Of a stretch of 64,000 nt of DNA, positions 18,176-26,701 are shown piece by piece; positions within the stretch are counted from its first letter, which is position 1, and each line of letters starts with the position of its first letter. Origin of the DNA: Ferranicluibacter rubi (GTDB lineage Bacteria > Pseudomonadota > Alphaproteobacteria > Rhizobiales > Rhizobiaceae); assembly GCF_011603255.1 (NCBI RefSeq), contig NZ_JAANCM010000015.1, positions 34,109-98,108 on the forward strand. The letters run 5' to 3'. The notes beneath the pieces were generated by a model that worked only from the letters and a program-made list of their open reading frames with translations, ran no database searches and was not told where the DNA came from. Both the position numbers and the translations under genes were made by a program.

Positions 18176-19497
18176 GCGGCATCCTGATCGCCGCCCCATC
18201 TTCCGGCTCCGGCAAGACCACCATCACGCTAGGTCTTTTGCGTGCCCTCAGCCGGTGCGGCGTCGCGGTATCTCCCGGCAAGGCGGGCCCGGATTATATC
18301 GATCCCGCCTTCCACACCGCGGCCTGCGGCATCGCCTGCGTCAACTACGATCCCTGGGCCATGCGCCCCGCTCTGCTCGATGCGCAGGCATCCCGCGCGC
18401 GGGACGATGGCCGCCTTCTGGTGATCGAGGCCATGATGGGCCTCTTCGATGCGGCGATGGATGGCACCGGCGCGCCGGCCGATCTTGCGGCGTCTCTGGG
18501 TCTGCCGGTCGTGCTGGTGGTCGATTGTGGACGCATGGCGCAGTCGGTGGCGGCCCTGGTGTCCGGCTACGCCCGCTTCCGCGCCGACGTGCAACTTGCC
18601 GGCGTCATCCTCAACAAGGTCGGCAGTCCGAAGCACGAGGCCATGCTGCGCGGCGCGCTTGATGCCATCGATATGCCTGTGCTCGGCGTCATCGGCCGCG
18701 ATCCGGGCCTCGCTCTACCCGAGCGCCATCTCGGCCTCGTGCAGGCCGGCGAGCAGGGCGGTCTCGATCTGTTCATCGACCACGCCGCCGATGCCGTCGA
18801 GGCGGGGTGCGATCTCGACGCGCTGGTGGCGCTCGGACGCCGCGCCCGTCCCGTGCAGCCTGCAACGGACCACGTCGTCGCCATGGACCCGCTCGGGTCG
18901 CGAATCGCGATCGCGCGCGACGTCGCGTTTGCCTTCGCCTATCAGCACCTGCTGGCCGGATGGCACACAGCGGGCGCGAGCCTCTCCTTCTTTTCACCGC
19001 TGGCGAACGAGGTGCCGGCAGACGATGCCGATGCCGTCTATCTCCCCGGCGGCTATCCGGAACTGTATGCGGGCACGTTGTCGGCCGCCGAAACCTTCCG
19101 CGCCGGCATGCGGGCTGCGGCTCTGCGCGATGCCCGTGTCTTCGGCGAGTGCGGCGGCTACATGACGCTCGGCGAGGGGCTTGTCGATGCGTCGGGCACG
19201 CGCTACCCGATGCTCGGCCTTCTGCCGCTGACCACCAGCTTTGCTGAACGACGCCGGCATCTCGGTTATCGCCGCATCCGGCCGCTGGATGAAACGGGAT
19301 TCTTCAAGCCGATGATGGCGCATGAGTTTCACTATGCGACGATCGTCTCGGAAGGGGATGCCGCGCCTCTGTTCGCGGTTGAGGATGCCGTAGGCACCTC
19401 GCTCGGCACCGCCGGCCTTCGCGCCGGAACGGTTGCCGGCTCCTTCATGCACCTGATCGACCGCGCGCCCGAACACACCGCGGCGGAGCCGGCATGA
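18172..19497 (+). CDS. cobB: Hydrogenobyrinic acid a,c-diamide synthase CobB
   Basis: A 441-residue glutamine-dependent amidotransferase that amidates the a and c acetate side chains of the corrin ring. The N-terminal ATPase domain begins ILIAAPSSGSGKTTITLGLL, with KAGPDYIDPAFH and IEAMMGLFDA. The C-terminal GATase1-like domain has VYLPGGYPELYA, the Cys in GECGGYMTLG, and HEFHYA and GSFMHL toward the end. The start is the ATG at 18172, overlapping cobA; an open frame upstream within cobA is not coding. Its product is the substrate of the CobNST chelatase, whose large subunit is encoded at 11212-14973. Confidence 0.95.
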   Translation: MSGILIAAPSSGSGKTTITLGLLRALSRCGVAVSPGKAGPDYIDPAFHTAACGIACVNYDPWAMRPALLDAQASRARDDGRLLVIEAMMGLFDAAMDGTGAPADLAASLGLPVVLVVDCGRMAQSVAALVSGYARFRADVQLAGVILNKVGSPKHEAMLRGALDAIDMPVLGVIGRDPGLALPERHLGLVQAGEQGGLDLFIDHAADAVEAGCDLDALVALGRRARPVQPATDHVVAMDPLGSRIAIARDVAFAFAYQHLLAGWHTAGASLSFFSPLANEVPADDADAVYLPGGYPELYAGTLSAAETFRAGMRAAALRDARVFGECGGYMTLGEGLVDASGTRYPMLGLLPLTTSFAERRRHLGYRRIRPLDETGFFKPMMAHEFHYATIVSEGDAAPLFAVEDAVGTSLGTAGLRAGTVAGSFMHLIDRAPEHTAAEPA

Positions 19498-20495
19498 CAG
19501 CGCCGATCCAGCATGGCGGCGGTCTATCCCGCGCGATCGGCCGTTATGGTGGCGTGGCTTTGGATTGGCTCGACCTCTCTACCGGCATCAATCCCTGCCC
19601 ACCGCCGCTGCCGGATATTCCCGCATCCGCCTGGCACCGTTTGCCGGATGCGGATCTCGTGCACCGGACCGAAATGGCAGCAGGCGTCTTTTACGGCACG
19701 GGCAAGCATCGGCCGCTGGCCGTCCCAGGCACGCAGTCCGTCATCCAGCAATTGCCGGCGCTCGCCGCGCCCGGCCGCCCGGCCGCCATTCTCGGGCCAA
19801 CCTATGGCGAGTATCATCGGGTCCTGTCGCTGTCGGGTCTCCCCGTCGATTTGATCTCGGATATCAGCGAGCTTCGGCCCGATCACGGTCTCGCCATCGT
19901 CGTCAATCCGAACAACCCGACGGGACGCCTTCTGCCGCGAGACGCGCTGCTCGATATCGCCGACCGCATGGCCGAGCAGGGCGGACGGCTGATCGTGGAC
20001 GAAGCTTTCGGCGACGGGGTCTCGGGAAACAGCGTCGCGGCCGAGGCGTTCGCGCATCCCGGTCTTATCGTCTTCCGCTCCTTCGGCAAGGTCTTCGGCC
20101 ATGCCGGCATCCGCCTCGGCTTCGTCATGGCCGTGCCCGCCGTGCTGGAGGCGCTGGCCGCAGCACTCGGCCCCTGGGCCGTCTCCGGACCGGCGTTGTC
20201 GGTCGCCGAACAGCTTCTGCAGGGTGACATCGAAAGCCTTCGGTCACGAATCGCCGAGCGGAAGGCCGGGCTGGACGAGGTCCTGTCACAAGCTGGCCTC
20301 CGCACGATCGGTGGCACGCATCTGTTCTCGCTTATCGAGGTCACCGATGGCGCTGCCTTGCAGCATGCCCTCTGCGAGCAGCATATCCTCACCCGCAGCT
20401 TCGATTACGCACCCGGCTGGGTGCGAATCGGCCTGACGCCCGATCCGGCATCCGACCTCCGTCTTCTCGACGTCCTTGGCAAGGTTGCTGCCTGA
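19494..20495 (+). CDS. cobC: Threonine-phosphate decarboxylase-like aminotransferase CobC
   Basis: A 333-residue fold-type I PLP enzyme (CobD in enterics). It supplies the (R)-1-amino-2-propanol linker phosphate, or a precursor of it, for attachment to cobyric acid. Visible features: DLSTGINPCPPPLP at the N-terminus, VVNPNNPTGRLLPR, IVDEAFGD and the PLP-lysine segment FRSFGKVFGHAGIRLGF (Lys about residue 200). Its start overlaps the cobB stop by four bases, and its stop shares a base with the cobD ATG (TGATG). Confidence 0.93.
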   Translation: MTAPIQHGGGLSRAIGRYGGVALDWLDLSTGINPCPPPLPDIPASAWHRLPDADLVHRTEMAAGVFYGTGKHRPLAVPGTQSVIQQLPALAAPGRPAAILGPTYGEYHRVLSLSGLPVDLISDISELRPDHGLAIVVNPNNPTGRLLPRDALLDIADRMAEQGGRLIVDEAFGDGVSGNSVAAEAFAHPGLIVFRSFGKVFGHAGIRLGFVMAVPAVLEALAAALGPWAVSGPALSVAEQLLQGDIESLRSRIAERKAGLDEVLSQAGLRTIGGTHLFSLIEVTDGAALQHALCEQHILTRSFDYAPGWVRIGLTPDPASDLRLLDVLGKVAA

Positions 20496-21469
20496 TGCGC
20501 CTTCTCATTCTCGCGGCCGGCCTTGCAATCGATCGTGTCGTCGGCGATCCCGATTGGCTGTGGCGCCGCCTGCCGCATCCCGTCGTGCTGTTCGGCACGG
20601 CGATCGCCGCCTGCGAACGCCGGATGAACCAGTCGCATCTCAGCGACGAGCAGCTTCGCAGATGCGGCGTGGTGGCGATATCAGGGCTGCTTCTCCTGTC
20701 CGCTGCGATCGGCCTTCTCATCCACGTTGCACTGTCCTCGCTCGGTCTTGCCGGCGCCGCGATCGAGGCCCTGATCGTCGCGATCTTCCTCGCGCAGAAG
20801 AGCCTGTCCGATCACGTCCTGCGGGTTGCCGCCGGCCTGCAGGAGGGCGGGCTTGCGGGCGGGCGGCGGGCGGTTTCGATGATCGTCGGGCGCGATCCCG
20901 AGAGCCTCGACGAAGCCGGCGTCTGCCGGGCCGCCATCGAGAGCCTTGCCGAGAACTTCTCGGACGGAGTCGTGGCGCCCCTCTTCTGGTATGCGATCTG
21001 CGGTCTCCCCGGACTGCTCGCGTACAAAATGCTGAACACCGCCGATTCGATGATCGGTCACAAGACCGAGCGCTATCTCCACTTCGGCCGGGCGTCGGCA
21101 CGATTGGACGATCTCGCCAATCTCCCGGCCGCGCGGCTGTCGATGCTGTTGATATCGGGCGGAGCGTACTGGCGGCTTGGCCAGCGGTCTGGGCGCGATG
21201 CGCTGTCCGTCGCCCTGCGCGATCAGGGGCTTCACCGGTCGCCCAATTCCGGCTGGCCGGAGGCGGCGATGGCAGGCGCGCTCCATCTTCAGCTCGCCGG
21301 CCCCCGCCTTTACGCCGGTGGCCGGGTCGAGGAGCCGATGATGAACGCTGCCGGACGGCCGGTCGCCACGGCAGACGACATTTTGCGCGGCGTCAGGGTC
21401 TACCACGCCGCCTGCACGCTGGCGCTGGCTGTCGTGGTCTCCGCAGCCGTATTTCAGAACCTATTTTAA
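20495..21469 (+). CDS. cobD: Adenosylcobinamide-phosphate synthase CobD (CbiB family)
   Basis: A 324-residue inner-membrane protein that joins cobyric acid to the aminopropanol linker. Family segments: GLAIDRVVGDPDWLWRRLPHPV near the N-terminus, RDPESLDEAGVCRAAIESLAENFSDGVVAPLFW, YKMLNTADSMIGHK and NSGWPEAAMAGAL. Several hydrophobic stretches span the membrane. It is the last gene of the overlapping cobE-A-B-C-D operon. The order cobC-cobD fits their successive steps in nucleotide-loop assembly. Confidence 0.95.
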   Translation: MRLLILAAGLAIDRVVGDPDWLWRRLPHPVVLFGTAIAACERRMNQSHLSDEQLRRCGVVAISGLLLLSAAIGLLIHVALSSLGLAGAAIEALIVAIFLAQKSLSDHVLRVAAGLQEGGLAGGRRAVSMIVGRDPESLDEAGVCRAAIESLAENFSDGVVAPLFWYAICGLPGLLAYKMLNTADSMIGHKTERYLHFGRASARLDDLANLPAARLSMLLISGGAYWRLGQRSGRDALSVALRDQGLHRSPNSGWPEAAMAGALHLQLAGPRLYAGGRVEEPMMNAAGRPVATADDILRGVRVYHAACTLALAVVVSAAVFQNLF

Positions 21470-21570
21470 CGCTCTGTTTCCACTGCTGTTTAAGTCTTTC
21501 TGCGTCCTCCTCCGGCAGTATCGTCCGCAGTGGGGACATCGTACCGTTGCGGTACGCTAAGGGGGATCGG

Positions 21571-22011
21571 ATGCGTCGTTTTTTTCTCGCCGCTGTGGCG
21601 GTATCGTGCATGACTATGGCAACCGCTGTCATGCCGGACACGGCAAGTGCGGCGACGCTCGTCGCCCGCATCAGTCTTGCCAGCCAGACGATGACGGTGA
21701 CCGAAAACGGGATCGTCCTGCATCAATGGCAGGTTTCCACGGCGCGCCGGGGCTATGTCACGCCGCAGGGCAGCTGGAGCGCGAAATGGCTCTCCCGCGA
21801 TCACCGCTCGCGGAAATACAACGACGCGCCCATGCCCTTCGCCGTCTTCTTCAACGGCGGCTATGCCGTCCACGCCACCTTTGATCTGAAGCGCTTGGGC
21901 CGGCCGGCGTCGCATGGCTGCGTACGGCTGCATCCGCGGAACGCGGCGGCGTTTTTCTCGCTGGCGAGCCAGGCCGGATTGAGGAACACGCGCATCGTCA
22001 TCGCCGACTGA
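21571..22011 (+). CDS. L,D-transpeptidase (YkuD-fold) periplasmic protein
   Basis: A 146-residue precursor. The signal peptide (FFLAAVAVSCMTMATAVMP, cleavage near ASAA) is followed by a compact YkuD domain containing the catalytic SHGCVRLHP motif (about residues 116-124) and the upstream His in YAVHATFD. Such enzymes form 3-3 cross-links in peptidoglycan or attach proteins to it. The protein is short and lacks LysM or other binding modules. It starts about 100 bp after cobD, and the promoter probably lies in that gap. The open frame upstream of this ATG overlaps cobD and is not coding. Confidence 0.88.
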   Translation: MRRFFLAAVAVSCMTMATAVMPDTASAATLVARISLASQTMTVTENGIVLHQWQVSTARRGYVTPQGSWSAKWLSRDHRSRKYNDAPMPFAVFFNGGYAVHATFDLKRLGRPASHGCVRLHPRNAAAFFSLASQAGLRNTRIVIAD

Positions 22012-22161
22012 AGATCGCCCCCGGAGGTCGCCCATGCTGCAACGCGGTCCTTTCGGCAACAGGGCCGCGCAAAAATCCCGGCACGGCCGGAAGGCCATTG
22101 GCTTTTCCTGCGCAGTTACCCTATAGCTTCGGCAAAACTTGCCACTCAAAGAGGTCCGCGC

Positions 22162-22440
22162 GTGACAGCCACATTCGACAAGGTCGCCGATATCATTGCA
22201 GAAACCAGCGAGATCGATCGCGAGACGATTACGCCGGAAAGCCACACGATCGACGATCTGGGCATCGACAGCCTCGATTTCCTCGACATCGTGTTTGCGA
22301 TCGACAAGGAATTCGGCATCAAGATTCCGCTGGAAAAGTGGACGCAGGACGTCAACGAAGGCAAGGCGACGACCGAGGAATACTTCGTTCTGAAGAACCT
22401 CTGTGCCAAGATCGACGAACTGCGCGCTGCCAAGGCCTGA
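22162..22440 (+). CDS. acpXL: Acyl carrier protein AcpXL
   Basis: A 92-residue specialised acyl carrier protein for the 27-hydroxyoctacosanoate (C28) chain of rhizobial lipid A. The phosphopantetheine-attachment motif is GIDSLDFLD, with Ser37 modified. The C-terminus ([17 protein letters not shown]) is longer than in housekeeping AcpP and matches AcpXL. It uses a GTG start at 22162 just after GAGG. It heads the cluster that continues to lpxXL at 27661. A strong hairpin lies between it and the next gene. Confidence 0.95.
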   Translation: MTATFDKVADIIAETSEIDRETITPESHTIDDLGIDSLDFLDIVFAIDKEFGIKIPLEKWTQDVNEGKATTEEYFVLKNLCAKIDELRAAKA

Positions 22441-22466
22441 TCGGCCTTTCCACCTGCACCCGTTCC

Positions 22467-22518
22467 GCGATGCCGCCTGACGCCGCTCTTGCGCGCTTGA
22501 CAGGCGGCATCGCCGTTT
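22467..22518 (+). terminator. Strong hairpin between acpXL and the dehydratase gene
   Basis: A perfect 13-bp stem (GCGATGCCGCCTG at 22467-22479 with CAGGCGGCATCGC at 22501-22513) is followed by CGTTTCT. The T tract is weak, so it is probably a partial terminator or mRNA 3'-end stabiliser. Either would allow more acpXL mRNA than mRNA for the downstream enzymes. Confidence 0.6.
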
Positions 22519-22626
22519 CTACCTGACGGCCTCGAACGCAATGTCCGGGTGCCGCCGTCACCGGTCCTCGATACCTGTTGCGGGTCTCCCGTCATGGGTT
22601 TGAAACTGGTCAGCGGATGATGTCTT

Positions 22627-23121
22627 ATGCTGCTTGAATATTTCCAGATGATCGACCGTGTCGAGGCCGTCGACATGACGGCAAAGACGTTGCGCGCCCG
22701 CTCCGTCGTGCCGGCCCGGAGCCCGGTCTTCGAGGGGCATTTCCCGGGCTATCCGCTCGTCCCCGGCGTCCTCCTCATCGAGACGATGGCGCAGGCCTCC
22801 GGCTTTCTCGTGCTGGCCGTGACCGATTTCGCCGCGATGCCGTTTTTGATGACCGTGGATGGCGCCAAGATGCGTTCCTTCGTGGAGCCGGAAGCCGTGC
22901 TCGACATCGAGGTCGTGCTGGAGCATGACGGCTCGGGCTTTGCGGTCACGAAGGCGAAGATCTCGTCCGCGGGAAAGCGGATTGCCGATGCCCAGCTGAA
23001 ATTGAGGACCGTCCCGTTCGACCAGCTGCCGCTTGGACCCCTCGTCCGCAAGCGGGCGGAAGAGGTCGGGCTCATGGCGGCGCTGGCCGCCCAGCTGTCC
23101 CCAGAATCGTCCAAGGAGTGA
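22627..23121 (+). CDS. fabZXL: 3-hydroxyacyl-ACP dehydratase, FabZ-like, of the very-long-chain fatty acid cluster
   Basis: A 164-residue hot-dog-fold protein with the FabZ active-site segment: His38 in FEGHFPGYPLVPGVLLIE and the catalytic acid Glu52 just after. It should dehydrate 3-hydroxyacyl chains carried on AcpXL during elongation to C28. The protein is slightly longer than housekeeping FabZ. It sits 187 bp after acpXL, separated by a hairpin, and 4 bp before the first ketosynthase gene. The name is assigned from position in the rhizobial acpXL-lpxXL cluster and the motif. Confidence 0.9.
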   Translation: MLLEYFQMIDRVEAVDMTAKTLRARSVVPARSPVFEGHFPGYPLVPGVLLIETMAQASGFLVLAVTDFAAMPFLMTVDGAKMRSFVEPEAVLDIEVVLEHDGSGFAVTKAKISSAGKRIADAQLKLRTVPFDQLPLGPLVRKRAEEVGLMAALAAQLSPESSKE

Positions 23122-23125
23122 CCGC

Positions 23126-24343
23126 ATGAAGGCCGCCAACGATGTCGTGATCACCGGGGTGGGGATCGTCACCAGCCAGGGCGTGGGTGTCGCGCCGCAT
23201 GTCGCCATGCTCACGGCGGACGAGGCGCCTGCGGTTGTGGTGGAGACGGAGCGCTTTGCGCCCTATCCCGTCCACCCGCTGCCGGCCATCGACTGGTCGG
23301 CCCAGATCGCCAAGCGCGGCGACCAGCGGCAGATGGAGAACTGGCAGCGCCTCGGCGTGTTCAGCGCGGGCCTCGCGCTCGACGATGCCGGGCTGAAGGA
23401 CGACACGGACGCCTGCGGCACGATGGACATGATCGTTGCGGCCGGCGGCGGCGAGCGCGACATTGCGGTCGATAGCCTGATCGTGGACGAGGGCTTGAAG
23501 CGCAACGACCGCGAACATCTGCTGAATGAAAAGCTGACCACGGAATTGCGCCCGACGCTGTTCCTCGCACAGCTCTCCAACCTGATGGCCGGCAACATTT
23601 CCATCGTCCACAAGGTCACGGGATCCTCGCGCACCTTCATGGGCGAAGAGGCCGCCGGCATTTCCGCGGTCGAAACGGCTTTCGCCCGCATCAAAGCGGG
23701 CCAGTCCAGCCATACGCTGGTCGGCGGCGCGCTGTCGGCCGAGCGGCTCGATATCATCCTGCTCGTGGAAGCGCTTCAGGCGCACGCGACCGGTCCATGG
23801 CGTCCATTGTGGTCGCGCGCGGACGGTGAGGGCGGCGGCATCATCCTCGGTTCGGTCGGCGCTTTCCTGGTGCTCGAATCGCGCGAACATGCCGAAAGCC
23901 GCGGCGCGCGCATCTATGCGACCATCGATGCCGTCGGCGGCGACCGCGGCAAGCGCGAAGGCGGCGGGCTGGAACGCCGGCTGGATCAGTTGAGCGAGAC
24001 CGCACCGGGCGAGGATACCGTCGTGTTCTCCGGCGCCAGCGGCCTTGCCGATCTCGCCACGCAGGAACGGACATGGCTGGAGACGCGGTTCCCGAATGCG
24101 CCGGTGCGCGGCTATAGCGGCGCCGTCGGGCATGGGATCGAGGCGCAGTTTCCGCTGGGTCTCGCGCTGGCCGCGCTTGCGCTCGATGCCGGGGCCGTCG
24201 TACCGCCGTTCGATCCCTCCGAACCGTTGATGACGCGCGCCCCGAAGCACGCCATCGTCACGACGCTCGGCCACGGCAGAGGCGAGGGGATCGCCGTACT
24301 CACAGCCCATGCCAAAGCGGGTGCAGAGGAGCTTTCGTCATGA
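23126..24343 (+). CDS. fabF2XL: Ketosynthase-like protein lacking the catalytic Cys (FabF2XL type)
   Basis: A 405-residue thiolase-fold protein homologous to FabF along its length (VVITGVGIVTSQG at the start; RGYSGAVGHGIEAQ near the end). The catalytic centre is degenerate. Where FabF has the nucleophilic Cys in TACASG, this protein reads GSSRTFMGEEAAG (about residue 165), and the first active-site His motif (HGTST) is replaced by SGASGLADL. It thus resembles chain-length-factor-like partners and probably works as a heterodimer with the intact ketosynthase encoded next (24340-25623). The ATG at 23126 follows the dehydratase stop by 4 bp. Codons look normal, so the gene is not decaying. Confidence 0.85.
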   Translation: MKAANDVVITGVGIVTSQGVGVAPHVAMLTADEAPAVVVETERFAPYPVHPLPAIDWSAQIAKRGDQRQMENWQRLGVFSAGLALDDAGLKDDTDACGTMDMIVAAGGGERDIAVDSLIVDEGLKRNDREHLLNEKLTTELRPTLFLAQLSNLMAGNISIVHKVTGSSRTFMGEEAAGISAVETAFARIKAGQSSHTLVGGALSAERLDIILLVEALQAHATGPWRPLWSRADGEGGGIILGSVGAFLVLESREHAESRGARIYATIDAVGGDRGKREGGGLERRLDQLSETAPGEDTVVFSGASGLADLATQERTWLETRFPNAPVRGYSGAVGHGIEAQFPLGLALAALALDAGAVVPPFDPSEPLMTRAPKHAIVTTLGHGRGEGIAVLTAHAKAGAEELSS

Positions 24344-25623
24344 CCAATGCCTATAAGGACCATCTGGGTCGCCCGCTGATCGCCGTTACCGGTATGGGCG
24401 TCATCACGTCGCTCGGCCAGGGTCTTCAGGACAACTGGGCCGCGCTGACCGGCGGTGTGTCCGGCATCCACAAGATCACCCGCTTCCCGACCGATGGACT
24501 GTCGACGCGGATCTGCGGAACGGTCGATTTCATCGATGTTCCCAACGAAAACTCCGTCGAGCGGTCCTACGCCATGGCGCGGGAGACCACGCTGGAAGCG
24601 CTGGCGCAAGCCGGCATTTCCGGCGATTTCGACGGACCGCTGTTTCTCGCCGCGCCGCCGATCGAGCCGGAATGGAGCGCACGCTTTGCGCTCGCCGACC
24701 GCTCGCCGCCGTCGGAAAAGCCGGCCGATGCCTATAATCGGTTCCTCGCTGCCATGCGCGAAAAGGCCGATCCGGTGTTCTACGAGGCCGCCCTGTTTGG
24801 CGCGATCTCCGAGCGTCTGTCCGACCGGTTCGGAACGCGCGGGCTTCCGGTGACCTTGTCCACCGCCTGCGCCTCGGGTGCCACCGCGATCCAGCTCGGT
24901 GTCGAGGCCATCCGCCAGGGTCGCACGACCCGCGCGCTGACCGTCGCCACCGACGGCTCGGTGAGCGCGGAAGCGTTGATCCGCTTCTCGCTGCTCTCGG
25001 CCCTCTCCACCCAGAACGACCCGCCGGAAAAGGCTTCAAAGCCCTTCACGCGCGATCGTGATGGTTTCGTCATCGCCGAGGGTGCCGCCACGCTGGTGCT
25101 CGAATCGCTCGAAGCCGCGGTCGCGCGCGGCGCAAAGGTGCTTGGCATTCTCAAGGGCTGCGGCGAAAAGGCCGATCTCTTCCACCGCACGCGCTCCTCG
25201 CCGGATGGCGGGCCTGCCATCGCCTCGATTCGCGCCGCACTTGCCGATGCAGGCATTGCCGAGAGCGATGTCGGCTATGTCAACGCGCACGGCACCTCGA
25301 CGCCTGAGAACGACAAGATGGAATATGGCGCGATGTCCGCCGTCTTCGGCGAAGGGCTTGCCCGCATCCCGGTCTCCTCGAACAAGTCGATGATTGGCCA
25401 CACGCTGACCGCGGCCGGCGCCGTCGAGGCGGTGTTTTCGTTGCAGACGATTCTCACGGGCACGCTGCCCCCGACCATCAACTACCAGAACCCCGATCCG
25501 GCCATTGCCCTGGATGTGGTGCCGAACGTCAAGCGCGATGCGCAGGTGACAGCCGTGCTCTCCAACTCCTTCGGCTTCGGCGGACAGAATGCCAGCCTGG
25601 TCATGACGGCGGAACCGGCCTGA
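24340..25623 (+). CDS. fabF1XL: Beta-ketoacyl-ACP synthase II (FabF1XL type)
   Basis: A 427-residue active ketosynthase. The Cys-His-His triad is intact: Cys177 in STACASGATA, a His in NAHGTSTPEND and a His in NKSMIGHTLTAAGAVE. A GFGGQNASL C-terminal motif follows. It should condense malonyl units onto AcpXL-bound chains to build the C28 acyl group. Its start overlaps the preceding degenerate ketosynthase by four bases, supporting 1:1 translation of the pair. Confidence 0.93.
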   Translation: MTNAYKDHLGRPLIAVTGMGVITSLGQGLQDNWAALTGGVSGIHKITRFPTDGLSTRICGTVDFIDVPNENSVERSYAMARETTLEALAQAGISGDFDGPLFLAAPPIEPEWSARFALADRSPPSEKPADAYNRFLAAMREKADPVFYEAALFGAISERLSDRFGTRGLPVTLSTACASGATAIQLGVEAIRQGRTTRALTVATDGSVSAEALIRFSLLSALSTQNDPPEKASKPFTRDRDGFVIAEGAATLVLESLEAAVARGAKVLGILKGCGEKADLFHRTRSSPDGGPAIASIRAALADAGIAESDVGYVNAHGTSTPENDKMEYGAMSAVFGEGLARIPVSSNKSMIGHTLTAAGAVEAVFSLQTILTGTLPPTINYQNPDPAIALDVVPNVKRDAQVTAVLSNSFGFGGQNASLVMTAEPA

Positions 25624-25668
25624 GGCCGGCGGCATTGACGACCTCGCGGAAACGATAAGGAAAAGACC

Positions 25669-26697
25669 ATGCGCGCGCTGCAACTGATCGACGACCGGAA
25701 GCTCGAAGTCACCGACCTGCCGGAGCCGGACGCACCCGGTCCGGGCGAAGTGACGCTGCGCGTCAAGGCCGTGGCGCTCAACCATATCGACGTCTGGGGC
25801 TGGCGCGGCATGGCGTTCGCCAAGCGCAAGATGCCCCTCGTCATCGGCGCTGAGGCTGCCGGCGTGGTCGAGACCATCGGGCCGGGCGTTGCCAACGTCC
25901 TGCCGGGTCAGCTCGTGTCGATCTACGGCGCCCGCACCTGCGGCCTCTGCCGTCCCTGCCGCGAGGGCCGCGACAATCTCTGCGAACATGTGAGCGGCGT
26001 TCACGGCTTCCACCTCGATGGCTTTGCGCAGGAGAAGGTCAATCTTCCCGCCCGCCTCCTCGTGCCGGCACCGCCCGGCATCGATGCCGTTGCCGCAGCG
26101 CTTGCGCCCGTCACCTTCGGCACGGTGGAGCACATGCTGTTCGACAATGCCAAGCTTGAGCCGGGCGAGACCATCCTCATCCATGCCGGCGGGTCCGGCA
26201 TCGGCTCGGCGGCGATCCAGCTTGCCAAGAAGATCGGCTGCACCGTCATCACCACCGTCGGCTCCGACGACAAGATCGAGAAGGCCAAGGCCCTCGGCGC
26301 CGATCACGTCATCAACTACCGCACCGACCGTTTCGAAGGCGTGGTGCGCAAGCTGACGAAAAAGAAGGGCGTCGATGTCGTGTTCGAGCATGTCGGCAAG
26401 GACACCTGGGCCGGCTCCATGCTCTGCATGAAGCGGGGCGGGCGCCTCGTCACCTGCGGCTCCACCTCGGGCGTTTCCGCGGACATGAACCTCATGATGC
26501 TCTTCCAGCAGCAGCTGAAGCTCATCGGCTCGTTCGGCTGCCGGATGGAGAACATGGCGAATGCCATGCAGAAGATGGCGCGCGGCCTCGTTCATCCCGT
26601 CATCGATACGGAAGTGACCTTCGAAAACATCGATCGCGCGCTGGAGCGCATGGAAGGCCGTCAGGTGTTCGGCAAGATCGTCCTGCGGCTGGATTGA
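25669..26697 (+). CDS. Zinc-type alcohol dehydrogenase of the VLCFA cluster
   Basis: A 342-residue MDR-superfamily oxidoreductase. It has a GroES-like N-terminal domain and a structural-zinc-like Cys cluster (CGLCRPCREGRDNLC, about residues 88-102). An NAD(P)-binding domain follows (HAGGSGIGSAAIQLAKKIG, then TVGSDDKIEKAKALGADHVINY). In rhizobia an alcohol-dehydrogenase gene lies at this position between fabF1XL and lpxXL. Its step, possibly enoyl or keto reduction or handling of the omega-1 hydroxyl, is unproven. It starts 45 bp after the ketosynthase stop and ends 4 bp before lpxXL. Confidence 0.88.
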   Translation: MRALQLIDDRKLEVTDLPEPDAPGPGEVTLRVKAVALNHIDVWGWRGMAFAKRKMPLVIGAEAAGVVETIGPGVANVLPGQLVSIYGARTCGLCRPCREGRDNLCEHVSGVHGFHLDGFAQEKVNLPARLLVPAPPGIDAVAAALAPVTFGTVEHMLFDNAKLEPGETILIHAGGSGIGSAAIQLAKKIGCTVITTVGSDDKIEKAKALGADHVINYRTDRFEGVVRKLTKKKGVDVVFEHVGKDTWAGSMLCMKRGGRLVTCGSTSGVSADMNLMMLFQQQLKLIGSFGCRMENMANAMQKMARGLVHPVIDTEVTFENIDRALERMEGRQVFGKIVLRLD

Positions 26698-26701
26698 TCC
26701 G

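Noticed and set aside
20476..21570. Long N-terminal extension of the L,D-transpeptidase
   Set aside because: The extension overlaps cobD out of frame and is Arg-rich shadow sequence. A signal peptide begins exactly at the ATG at 21571.
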